Positions 7,935 through 15,356 of a stretch of DNA of 35,504 nt are shown one piece after another. The position numbers were made by a program, and so were the translations under genes. Numbering within the stretch: the stretch's first letter is position 1; each line of letters starts with the position of its first letter. The stretch covers positions 1 to 35,504 of the forward strand of contig JAUWIE010000063.1 in the NCBI GenBank assembly GCA_030605515.1, read 5' to 3'. The notes under the pieces were generated by a model that saw only the letters and a program-made list of their open reading frames with translations, was not told the DNA's origin and did no database searches. The DNA comes from Thermoplasmatota archaeon (GTDB lineage Archaea; Thermoplasmatota; E2; DHVEG-1).

Positions 7935-9209
7935 ATGTCTGAAGATATTAGAAAAAAACTAGCAATAGAACATAAAAGATTAGATGAGATAAATGCTTTT
8001 TTATTGAATTCAGATAATAAACTAATAAATAATCTTTTATCATTGGTTGAAAAATATGGTGGACCAGAAGAGATAAACAGAAAGGCTAAGGAATCAGCTA
8101 AAATAGAAAATCTAATGGCAAGATTAAAAGATAAAAACTCTCCACATCTGAAAGATATTGAATGGCTGATTGAACAAAGAGATAAAGGAGCCTTCATAAC
8201 TATTGAGGAATACCGGAAAAAAGTCTTAGGTGATAAAGCAAATAATATGACGTTTAATGAGGATTTCGCGGTAACTTTAGAGATAAGTGCTTGTCAATAC
8301 TTCTCATTTTTTATGGAACAAGTCCGCCAAGCATTAGAAAAAAAGGAGCTTGTACCAGGTCGCTTTATCAGAGTACGTTGCATGAAAGAACAAGAAGAAG
8401 ATAATGATCTTCTAGCGATGACAGCTGCTATGCAAATAATTGGAGCAACTTGGTGTGAAACACTTGATACAAAAGGGACAGATGGTTCTAATGTTCATCT
8501 AGGCGGTCCTGAGACAATAACTGGTTATTTTGGTGGTGTAGGTCAACCAAATGATCATCCCATCAAATGGGTTGATGAATTTCTTTATTACTATACAAAT
8601 TATGGTGTAAAACAAGTTCTTAATATGAATCCTGGGACAATTCTCCTAAGTTATCTAATGCATAAACTTGGAATAGATATCGAGTTTAAAATCTCAGTTT
8701 ATATGGGAAATGATAACCCTTATTCAACCTTCTGGACACTCATGGCAGCAAGATTGTTTTCAAGGGCGGATGGCTCAACTTCATTGATAGGATTTAATTT
8801 TTCTAACTCAGTAAATAACACTACTATCGAATTCAGTGGTGAAATTAGAAAATCCCTTGGCTTAGATGATTATGTCCGTTTTGAGCATCATATTCTTGAA
8901 ACATGGAAAAGTATAGTTATACAACCTTATGATAGAAGAGAAGAGCTTATTAAAATCTCCTCAAAAGTTAAAAATATCAGTGCTAAACATGAAGGTGGAG
9001 AAATTGAAATAGAGAAGAAACGAGAGCATCCATCAGACATCCTTGAGTATTTTCTTCCAAAAGATGATATAAACAAAGCAGATCTTATGCCTGCTCTTAC
9101 AAGAAACTATTTAGATAAACATGATGCTATTAACAACACTGCCCGTGCTTTAACTGAGAATGGTTTATCGTTTATAGCTGCGCCTAACTTACATCATAGG
9201 AGGGGATAA
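7935..9209 (+). CDS. Unrecognised 424-aa conserved-looking protein, first gene of a homoserine dehydrogenase/AOR operon
   Basis: A soluble protein with no signal peptide or membrane segment. The first 110 residues are helical and charged. A second, more regular part (about 115-320) carries distinctive Gly/Asn/Asp-rich segments: RVRCMKEQEEDNDLLAMTAAM, GTDGSNVHLGGPETITGYFGG, NMNPGTILLSYLMHKLG, YMGNDNPYSTFW and GFNFSNSVNN. Alternating strand and helix segments suggest an alpha/beta or TIM-barrel enzyme, which is inference only. A strong Shine-Dalgarno supports the ATG. The stop overlaps the Shine-Dalgarno of the next gene, so translation is probably coupled to homoserine dehydrogenase. I do not recognise the family and give no function. 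Confidence 0.8.
   Translation: MSEDIRKKLAIEHKRLDEINAFLLNSDNKLINNLLSLVEKYGGPEEINRKAKESAKIENLMARLKDKNSPHLKDIEWLIEQRDKGAFITIEEYRKKVLGDKANNMTFNEDFAVTLEISACQYFSFFMEQVRQALEKKELVPGRFIRVRCMKEQEEDNDLLAMTAAMQIIGATWCETLDTKGTDGSNVHLGGPETITGYFGGVGQPNDHPIKWVDEFLYYYTNYGVKQVLNMNPGTILLSYLMHKLGIDIEFKISVYMGNDNPYSTFWTLMAARLFSRADGSTSLIGFNFSNSVNNTTIEFSGEIRKSLGLDDYVRFEHHILETWKSIVIQPYDRREELIKISSKVKNISAKHEGGEIEIEKKREHPSDILEYFLPKDDINKADLMPALTRNYLDKHDAINNTARALTENGLSFIAAPNLHHRRG
9198..9207 (+). promoter_or_regulatory. Shine-Dalgarno AGGAGGGGAT of the homoserine dehydrogenase gene
   Basis: Nine of ten bases match AGGAGGTGAT, the complement of the usual archaeal 16S 3' end. It overlaps the last codons of the upstream gene and ends 4 bases before ATA at 9212 and 1 base before ATT at 9209. 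The 9212 start fits the spacing used elsewhere in the window. Confidence 0.6.
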
Positions 9210-9211
9210 TT

Positions 9212-10246
9212 ATACTATTCAAAATTGCTTTTATTGGATTTGGAACTGTTGGTCAGGGATTGTGTGAGATATTACTTGAAAAAAAAGATATGCTAGAAAA
9301 AAAATATGGTTTTAATTACACTGTAGTTGCGATCTCAGACATTATGAAAGGATCAGTTTATGACAAAAACGGTTTGGATGTAGCAAAGATATTAAACCTT
9401 GTTAAAAACGGTAAGAAATTAGATGAATACCCCACTGGTATTAAGGGTATGGATAGTTTAGCTACTATCAAAGAAACCAATGCTAATACAATTGTGGAGG
9501 TTACTTTTACTGATGTAAAAACAGGTGAGCCAGCTCTTACTCATATTAAAACAGCATTATCTACTGGTAAAAATGTTGTATCTACAAATAAGGGCCCTGT
9601 GATAAAGAAAGCTCTTAATCTTTTAGATATAGCGGATTCTAATAATGTAAATTATGGGTTTGAAGGAGTTGTTTTAGCTGGTACTCCAGTGTTGAATCTA
9701 GCTAAATATACCCTTGCTGGAAACATAATTAGTGGTTTTAAAGGAATTCTAAATGGTACTACAAACTATATTCTCACTAGGATGGAAGAGGGTATGTCTT
9801 ATGATTCTGCATTGAAAAAAGCACAGGAACTTGGTTACGCAGAAGCTGATCCAACGGGTGATGTAGAAGGCTGGGATGCCCTTGGTAAAGTAGTAATTTT
9901 ATCAAATATAGTACTTGGAAAGAAACTAAGCTTGGAGGATGTAAAAAGAGAAGGAATAACCGGAATTTCAATAGATGATATCAAAAAAGCAAAAGCAGAG
10001 GGAAAACGCTGGAAGCTAATAGGATCTGCAGAGGTGCAAACCGATGGCTCCGTAAAAGCAAAGGTCTCACCAGAAAAACTATCTTTTAGTGATCCATTAG
10101 CAGGTGTTTGCGAGGCTGTTAATGCATTGACATACTTTACTGATGAACTAGGGCCTGTTACAATTATTGGACCTGGTGCAGGTCGCCGTGAAACAGGTTT
10201 TTCATTGCTAATTGATCTTTTAGAGATAAACCGGAAATCAAAATAA
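9212..10246 (+). CDS. hom: Homoserine dehydrogenase, apparent ATA (or ATT) start
   Basis: Catalyses NAD(P)H-dependent reduction of aspartate semialdehyde to homoserine for threonine and methionine synthesis. The Rossmann motif IAFIGFGTVGQGL is at the N-terminus. Later segments are STNKGPV, GFEGVVLAGTPVLNL, ILNGTTNYILTRMEEG, GYAEADPTGDVEGWDALGK (catalytic Asp/Lys region) and GPGAGRRETG near the end. There is no C-terminal ACT domain, as in short archaeal enzymes of about 330-345 aa. The first ATG/GTG/TTG-type codon (TTG at 9260) lies inside the Rossmann loop and cannot be the start. An in-frame TAG at 9197 limits the start to ATA 9206, ATT 9209 or ATA 9212. I choose 9212 (product MLFKIAFIG, 344 aa) from Shine-Dalgarno spacing. 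Confidence 0.9.
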   Translation: MLFKIAFIGFGTVGQGLCEILLEKKDMLEKKYGFNYTVVAISDIMKGSVYDKNGLDVAKILNLVKNGKKLDEYPTGIKGMDSLATIKETNANTIVEVTFTDVKTGEPALTHIKTALSTGKNVVSTNKGPVIKKALNLLDIADSNNVNYGFEGVVLAGTPVLNLAKYTLAGNIISGFKGILNGTTNYILTRMEEGMSYDSALKKAQELGYAEADPTGDVEGWDALGKVVILSNIVLGKKLSLEDVKREGITGISIDDIKKAKAEGKRWKLIGSAEVQTDGSVKAKVSPEKLSFSDPLAGVCEAVNALTYFTDELGPVTIIGPGAGRRETGFSLLIDLLEINRKSK

Positions 10247-10270
10247 TAATGAGGTAAATGGTGAAAAGCT

Positions 10271-12103
10271 ATGAGTGGTGGATACACTGGGAAAATGCTT
10301 ATAATTGATCTTAACAAGTGTACTACCGCTGTAGAAAACACAGATATAACTGCTGCAAAAAGTTTTATTGGAGCTAAAGGACTTGGAGCTAAAATTCTTT
10401 TTGATAGACTACCAAAAGGAACTGATCCACTTTCACCAGAAAACATTTTGATGTTTACAACCGGGCCTCTTACAGGTACCCGGGCTCAGACTTCTGGCCG
10501 TGGAACCGTGGTTACAAAATCTCCACAGACCGGTCTTTTTTTAGATTCCCATTTTGGTGGTATTTTTGCTGCTGAGATGAAAAAAGCAGGTTGGGATTTT
10601 ATAATCATACATGGTCGATCAAAATCTCCTATTTATATTGTGATAAAAGATGATATTGTTGAATTTAAAGATGCATCAATGATATGGGATGAGGAATGCT
10701 TTGAAATGCATAACCGGCTTCAGAGAAATGAAGGACCAGTGAAAACAGCTGTCATAGGACCTGCTGGTATTAACCTTGTTAAGTTTTCAGCTATCACAAT
10801 CGATGGACATCGACATGCAGGTCGTGGTGGATCAGGTGCTGTGATGGGTTCAAAAAACCTCAAAGCAGTTGCTGTATCTGGTAGTGGTAAGATTCCTTTG
10901 CATAAAACTGATGAATTCCAAAAACAAGCAAGTGATGTTTTAAAGAGAATTCAAGAAAATGATTTTGTACCTGTTAGACGAAAATATGGGACTTCTTATT
11001 GGGTGAAAATCATTAACGATGAAGGTTTCATTCCGACGAGGAATTATCAAGAGGGTTTTTTCGAACATGGTGAAAAAATAAATGCTGAGACAATGCAGAA
11101 AAAAATTGTAGATGGCTCAGGAGCTTGTTATAATTGTGTGATTGCCTGTTGGAATAAATCATCAATTAAATCAGGGCCATATCGTGGTGTTTCACTGATA
11201 GGACCTGAATATGAGACACTTGCACTTATGGGCTCAAATTTAGGTATAAGCTCGATTGAGGATGTAGCATATCTAAATAGTAGATGCAATGAACTTGGTA
11301 TGGATACAATCTCATTAGGAGGAGTGCTTGGATTTGCAATAGAAGCCTATGAAAAAGGAATACTTACAATTGATGACTTAAATTTTAATAATATCGGCTG
11401 GGGATTAACAGAGGAACTCTCAAAGCTTATAGATGATATTGCTTATCGAAGAGGAAAAGCTGGTGAGATACTTGCAGAGGGAGTAAAAATCGCAGCTGAA
11501 AAACTCAAAAACAATGCTGAGAAGTTTTCAGTACATGTAAAAGGAATGGAAATACCAGGGTATGATCCAAGGGGAACATTTGGTATGGGACTTGCTTATG
11601 CAACGTCTGATAGAGGTGGATGTCATCAGAGAGCATGGACTGTTAAAGCTGAGCTTTATGATCCTGAACTAGAGCGTTTTTCATTTAAAAATAAAGCAAA
11701 GATTGTAAAAGATGCACAGGATGAACGAGCAGCGTTTTTTTCACTTGTGCTTTGTGATTTCGCACCAATATCTGAACAGGATTGTGTTGATATGTTAAAT
11801 CTTGCAACAGGATTTGATCACACAGTTGATAGTTATCTCTTGGCTGGTGAGCGAATATGGAATCTTATACGCTTATTTAATCTCCGGGAGGGGTTGAATA
11901 CAGCTGATGATAAGCTACCATCCAGATTCTTTGATGATCCATTTACAGTTGGTCCTGCAAAAGACGTTGTTTTATCAAGGAAAGAGTTTCAACAGAGCCT
12001 TGAGGAGTACTATTCTATCCGTGGATGGAATTCAAAGGGTATTCCAACTGTTAAAAAACTTAAAGAACTTGGTTTGACAAATTACATAAAATCAACAAGT
12101 TGA
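10271..12103 (+). CDS. aor: Aldehyde:ferredoxin oxidoreductase (tungsten-pterin family)
   Basis: A 610-aa enzyme of standard length that oxidises aldehydes to carboxylic acids with ferredoxin as acceptor, using a tungstopterin and one [4Fe-4S] cluster. The cluster ligands are visible as C286, C289, C293 (ACYNCVIAC) and C495 (VLCDF), matching C288, C291, C295 and C494 of the Pyrococcus enzyme. Typical segments include SGGYTGKMLIIDL at the start, GTRAQTSGRGTVVTKSPQTG and GRGGSGAVMGSKNLKA. A GGTGA Shine-Dalgarno lies 6 bases before the ATG, 24 bases after the homoserine dehydrogenase gene. Linked to an aminotransferase, it may oxidise aldehydes from amino-acid fermentation and supply reduced ferredoxin to the downstream Hdr/Nuo complex; that link is inference. 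Confidence 0.93.
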   Translation: MSGGYTGKMLIIDLNKCTTAVENTDITAAKSFIGAKGLGAKILFDRLPKGTDPLSPENILMFTTGPLTGTRAQTSGRGTVVTKSPQTGLFLDSHFGGIFAAEMKKAGWDFIIIHGRSKSPIYIVIKDDIVEFKDASMIWDEECFEMHNRLQRNEGPVKTAVIGPAGINLVKFSAITIDGHRHAGRGGSGAVMGSKNLKAVAVSGSGKIPLHKTDEFQKQASDVLKRIQENDFVPVRRKYGTSYWVKIINDEGFIPTRNYQEGFFEHGEKINAETMQKKIVDGSGACYNCVIACWNKSSIKSGPYRGVSLIGPEYETLALMGSNLGISSIEDVAYLNSRCNELGMDTISLGGVLGFAIEAYEKGILTIDDLNFNNIGWGLTEELSKLIDDIAYRRGKAGEILAEGVKIAAEKLKNNAEKFSVHVKGMEIPGYDPRGTFGMGLAYATSDRGGCHQRAWTVKAELYDPELERFSFKNKAKIVKDAQDERAAFFSLVLCDFAPISEQDCVDMLNLATGFDHTVDSYLLAGERIWNLIRLFNLREGLNTADDKLPSRFFDDPFTVGPAKDVVLSRKEFQQSLEEYYSIRGWNSKGIPTVKKLKELGLTNYIKSTS

Positions 12104-12124
12104 ATAATATTTGGTGATAAAAAT

Positions 12125-13282
12125 ATGATACAGTTAAGTAAAGGAGCAGATCGAATATATGGAGAAGCAGCATTTGAAGTACTAGCAAAAGCTCAGGAAT
12201 TAGAACGAAAGGGAAAAAGCATTCTTCATTTTGAAATCGGTGAGCCTGATATGGAAACACCGGATAACATTGCTAAAGCAGGGATAAAGGCAATACAGGA
12301 TAAAAAAACACATTATGTGCCATCAATTGGATTATTGGAGCTTAGAAAATCAGTGCAGGATGAAATAGAGAAAACCCGTGGGTATAGACCTGACCTAGAA
12401 CAGGTTGTTATCACCCCAGGTCTTAAACCAGGTATATTTTTTTCTATGCTAGCAATAATTAATCAAGGTGATGAGGTTATTTATCAGGATCCAGGGTATC
12501 CAACATATGGATCAGTAACTTCTTTTATTGGTGGAAAAAGTATTCCTATCCCTCTCCTGGAAGAAAACGAGTTCCGTATGAACCCTGATGATATAAAAGA
12601 TAAAATCACTGGGAAAACAAAGCTTATCATCATAAACTCTCCTCAGAATCCAACTGGATCAGTTATGACAAAATCTGAGTTGGAGGATATAGCCATGCTT
12701 GCTGAAGAACATGATATTTATATTGTATCAGATGAGATTTATTCAAAGATGACATATGATACAAATCATTATACTCCAACTAGTAGAGATGAAGCAAAAA
12801 AAAGATCTGTGCTTTTGGATGGATTCTCTAAGTATTATGCTATGACTGGCTGGCGATTGGGATATATGATAGCTCCAAAAAAGATGGCTGAGCGGCTTCA
12901 GGATTTTCTAGTAAGTGCTGTGTCATGTACCGCTGCTTTTACACAATGGGCTGGTGTAGAAGCATTAACAGGTAATCAAAGTTTTATTTCTGAGATGATG
13001 ACAAGATTCAAAGAAAAAAGAGATACAATAGTAAAAGGTCTGAACACTATTCCTGGTTTTAAATGCCTCTTTCCAAAAGGAGCATTTTATGCTTTTCCAA
13101 ATATCAAAGAAACAGGGATGAATTCCCAAGAATGCGCTGATCATCTACTCTACAAAGCAGGTGTAGCCGCTTTACCAGGAACTGCTTTTGGTCCTTATGG
13201 TGAAGGATACCTAAGGTTTTCTTATGCAACAACTCTTGAAAACATTGACATCGCTATAAATAAAATTAAAGAATCATTTTAA
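12125..13282 (+). CDS. Class I PLP-dependent aminotransferase (aspartate/aromatic-type)
   Basis: A 385-aa fold-type I aminotransferase. Visible motifs are HFEIGEPDMETP near the N-terminus, YQDPGYPTYGS, INSPQNPTGSVM, the aspartate motif IYIVSDEIYS, and the PLP lysine K236 in DGFSKYYAMTGWRLGY. The C-terminal LRFSYATTLENID carries the carboxylate-binding Arg. The GGTGAT Shine-Dalgarno is 6 bases from the ATG, and the gene follows aor by 21 bases, so it ends the four-gene operon. It probably interconverts an amino acid and its 2-oxoacid with glutamate as partner. Substrate specificity cannot be read reliably; aspartate, alanine and aromatic donors are all possible. Confidence 0.9.
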   Translation: MIQLSKGADRIYGEAAFEVLAKAQELERKGKSILHFEIGEPDMETPDNIAKAGIKAIQDKKTHYVPSIGLLELRKSVQDEIEKTRGYRPDLEQVVITPGLKPGIFFSMLAIINQGDEVIYQDPGYPTYGSVTSFIGGKSIPIPLLEENEFRMNPDDIKDKITGKTKLIIINSPQNPTGSVMTKSELEDIAMLAEEHDIYIVSDEIYSKMTYDTNHYTPTSRDEAKKRSVLLDGFSKYYAMTGWRLGYMIAPKKMAERLQDFLVSAVSCTAAFTQWAGVEALTGNQSFISEMMTRFKEKRDTIVKGLNTIPGFKCLFPKGAFYAFPNIKETGMNSQECADHLLYKAGVAALPGTAFGPYGEGYLRFSYATTLENIDIAINKIKESF

Positions 13283-13889
13283 AAAATAATTATTCAATCT
13301 TCTTTGTTTTAAAGCTTCCTTAATTACACATTCTGTATGATATAAGCACTTATAATTTATGTAGATTTTGACATAAAGATATATTAATCAACAGCATTAA
13401 AATAGTTATAACTATCATATGTATAAACAGGAACAACAAGAAAAGATAGGACAAAACACACTGCCAAATCATTGACTGTTGCAGACTGGGTGTGATATGA
13501 CTGAATTTCGCGCGCTGTACATCTAGACGCACATGCTTTTTATCATGTGTAGTTTACATTATTCTTTTCAAGAGTATTAATTGCTGTTTTCACAAATTTA
13601 CTTAGTCTATATATATTGTATGAACCGACATTGTAACAATCATTGGTATGGTGAGTTTGATAATGGCTTTTTTAGGGTATCCACGTTGGGTTTTTGACTT
13701 CCTCAGTCTCAGACTTATCTGTTGTGTGTTTTCTTGTCACGGACTGAGGATAAAGACAAATGTTATTTCAATATTGTGATAATTTAATAATAGAAATGAG
13801 GATTTTGTGTTAGGGGCCTTAAGTCTCAGTAGATTTTAAATAAGTAAATTAGATAAAAGGATTGCAAAATTATCTGTAGATTCCAAAAC
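13283..13889 (+). other. Long intergenic region before the Hdr/Nuo operon, no convincing gene
   Basis: About 600 bases with only short, weak reading frames. It holds several inverted repeats: TATAAG/CTTATA (13341-13354), CACATG/CATGTG (13530-13549) and a 9-bp pair at 13700-13750. A 38-codon plus-strand frame from an ATG near 13663 has no Shine-Dalgarno or recognisable motif. The region probably holds the terminator of the upstream operon and regulatory sequence of the Hdr operon; a small RNA is possible. Confidence 0.5.
13700..13750. repeat. 9-bp inverted repeat with 33-base spacer
   Basis: TCCTCAGTC (13700-13708) is the exact reverse complement of GACTGAGGA (13742-13750). The spacer begins with more copies of the same letters (AGTCTCAGACT, itself an odd palindrome). 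It could fold as RNA or bind a protein. Function is unknown. Confidence 0.5.
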
Positions 13890-13897
13890 TATATATA
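13890..13897 (+). promoter_or_regulatory. TATA box of the Hdr/Nuo operon, placed for leaderless transcription
   Basis: CTATATAT lies 19-26 bases before the ATG at 13916. Archaeal transcription normally starts about 25 bases downstream of the box, so the mRNA would begin at or next to the ATG. No Shine-Dalgarno is present before 13916, which agrees. Confidence 0.6.
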
Positions 13898-13898
13898 G

Positions 13899-13912
13899 TT
13901 AACAATTGTTAA
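13899..13912. promoter_or_regulatory. 14-bp perfect palindrome between TATA box and start codon, candidate operator
   Basis: TTAACAATTGTTAA reads identically on both strands. It occupies the interval between the TATA box and the expected transcription start of the Hdr operon, where a repressor dimer would block RNA polymerase. I did not see a second copy in the window. Role as operator is inferred from position. Confidence 0.5.
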
Positions 13913-13915
13913 TTC

Positions 13916-14458
13916 ATGAGTGGTATATTAATGAGCATAGTAGATTTGACTTCTATGGGGAAGTCTCAAACTGAGCTGAGAAAAGAAATCAATGGGCAGT
14001 TATCAAAACTGCAAGATGAAATCTCAGATTACTGTTTTCAATGTGCAAAATGTACCGCTGGTTGTGAGGCTCATAAACTGCTTGAACTTGAGCCTCATAA
14101 AATGGTTGCTCTTTTGAAACGTGGATTGATCGACGAGATGGTAAACTCTGATATCATCTGGACTTGTATGAGCTGTTTTAAATGCCGTGAGCGGTGTCCG
14201 CAACGCGTAGCTCCTGTTGAGATTTTATTTGCCTTGAAAAACATGGCTGTTGTCAGCGGTAAGCAGATTCCTGGGAAATATACAGCAATGTTACAATCGA
14301 TTCTTTCTATTGGCCTAATCCAAGATGTGCAAGAGGTTACCACTCGAGATAATAAAACAATGAAACGAGATGAACTAGGTCTTCCTTCTCTTTCAAAACC
14401 ATGTGATCCCGCAAAGTTTCAGGTAGGATTAACGAAAATAGCAGTTGAAAAAGTATAG
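13916..14458 (+). CDS. hdrC: Heterodisulfide reductase subunit C
   Basis: A 180-aa electron-transfer subunit with two [4Fe-4S] motifs: C40, C43, C46, C50 (CFQCAKCTAGC) and C84, C87, C90, C94 (CMSCFKCRERCPQ). In Hdr complexes HdrC passes electrons from HdrA to the HdrB active site. It is first in the operon and followed after 9 bases by hdrB, the normal HdrCB pairing. An alternative ATG at 13931 would shorten it by five residues. The first ATG fits the leaderless promoter. Unlike the second HdrC-type protein in this operon, both cysteine motifs are complete. Confidence 0.93.
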   Translation: MSGILMSIVDLTSMGKSQTELRKEINGQLSKLQDEISDYCFQCAKCTAGCEAHKLLELEPHKMVALLKRGLIDEMVNSDIIWTCMSCFKCRERCPQRVAPVEILFALKNMAVVSGKQIPGKYTAMLQSILSIGLIQDVQEVTTRDNKTMKRDELGLPSLSKPCDPAKFQVGLTKIAVEKV

Positions 14459-14467
14459 AGGTCGATT

Positions 14468-15337
14468 ATGAAAAAGAAATATGCATTGTACCCAGGTTGT
14501 CTGATGCCAACAGAACAGTATGCATATGAACTCTCTATACGGGAGAGTTTGCCGTTGTTAGATATTGAACTGGTGGATATCGACGGTTTTTCTTGTTGCG
14601 GTGAACCAATGAAAAGTGTGAATCGGTTACTTACATTGTATCTCTCAGCGCGTAACCTTGCTCTTGCTGAGAAACACAAGCTTGATTTATTTATTCCCTG
14701 TGCAATGTGTCATCTTGCATTGAGTGAATGCAGACACATACTAGGTAATAATCCAGAGATGAAAAAAAGAATTAATGGAATGCTTGCCTCTGAAGAGTTG
14801 ACCTATAAGGGCACGGGTGAAATTGTTCATACGGTTGATTTGTTACATGACCTTGTTGGTGTTGAGACAATTAAACAACGAGTTAAGAAACCAATGAAAG
14901 GGATAAAGCTTGCCACACATTATGGCTGTCATTTAATCCGTCCGACTGAAATCGGGCGTCCAGTGGATTCTGAGCATCCTATGAAGATGGAAGCGATTCT
15001 TGAGGCATTGGAAGCTGAAACTGTTGATTACCCGGAGAAACTGGATTGTTGTGGTGGTATCCTGCAGATCAATCTCCCTGAATCAGCTTTGACGAAGACA
15101 GGGCAGAAACTGAAAGCAGTTCAGGAGCACGGGTTTGACGGTTTTGTTGATGTATGTCCATGGTGTCATAAAATGTTTGACTCGCGGCAGAGTAAAGCTG
15201 GTGAAACGGTTGCAGCGAAGCTGGATGTCCCGGTGTTTTATTTGACACAGTTACTTGGTTTAGCGCTTGGTGTTAAGAAGGAAAAACTTGGTTTGGAGTT
15301 GAATTTGAGTCCAGTGGATAAACTAGAGTTTGGATAG
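14468..15337 (+). CDS. hdrB: Heterodisulfide reductase subunit B (two CCG domains)
   Basis: A 289-aa catalytic subunit of normal length. Both CCG domains that bind the non-cubane [4Fe-4S] clusters are complete: C11, C43-C44, C78 and C81 (YPGC, SCCGE, CAMC), then HYGCH near 154, LDCCGG near 193 and CPWCH near 230. These clusters cleave a disulfide such as CoM-S-S-CoB in methanogens. Relatives in non-methanogens use unknown disulfides or other acceptors, and with no mcr genes in view the substrate is left open. This is the only HdrB in the operon, so both HdrA/HdrC sets may feed it. Confidence 0.93.
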   Translation: MKKKYALYPGCLMPTEQYAYELSIRESLPLLDIELVDIDGFSCCGEPMKSVNRLLTLYLSARNLALAEKHKLDLFIPCAMCHLALSECRHILGNNPEMKKRINGMLASEELTYKGTGEIVHTVDLLHDLVGVETIKQRVKKPMKGIKLATHYGCHLIRPTEIGRPVDSEHPMKMEAILEALEAETVDYPEKLDCCGGILQINLPESALTKTGQKLKAVQEHGFDGFVDVCPWCHKMFDSRQSKAGETVAAKLDVPVFYLTQLLGLALGVKKEKLGLELNLSPVDKLEFG

Positions 15338-15356
15338 TGTTAGTGGAGTATAGTGT

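Noticed and set aside
13350..13532. 60-codon minus-strand frame in the region before the Hdr operon
   Set aside because: No Shine-Dalgarno, low-complexity Leu/Ile-rich product in an AT-rich stretch, and no recognisable motif.
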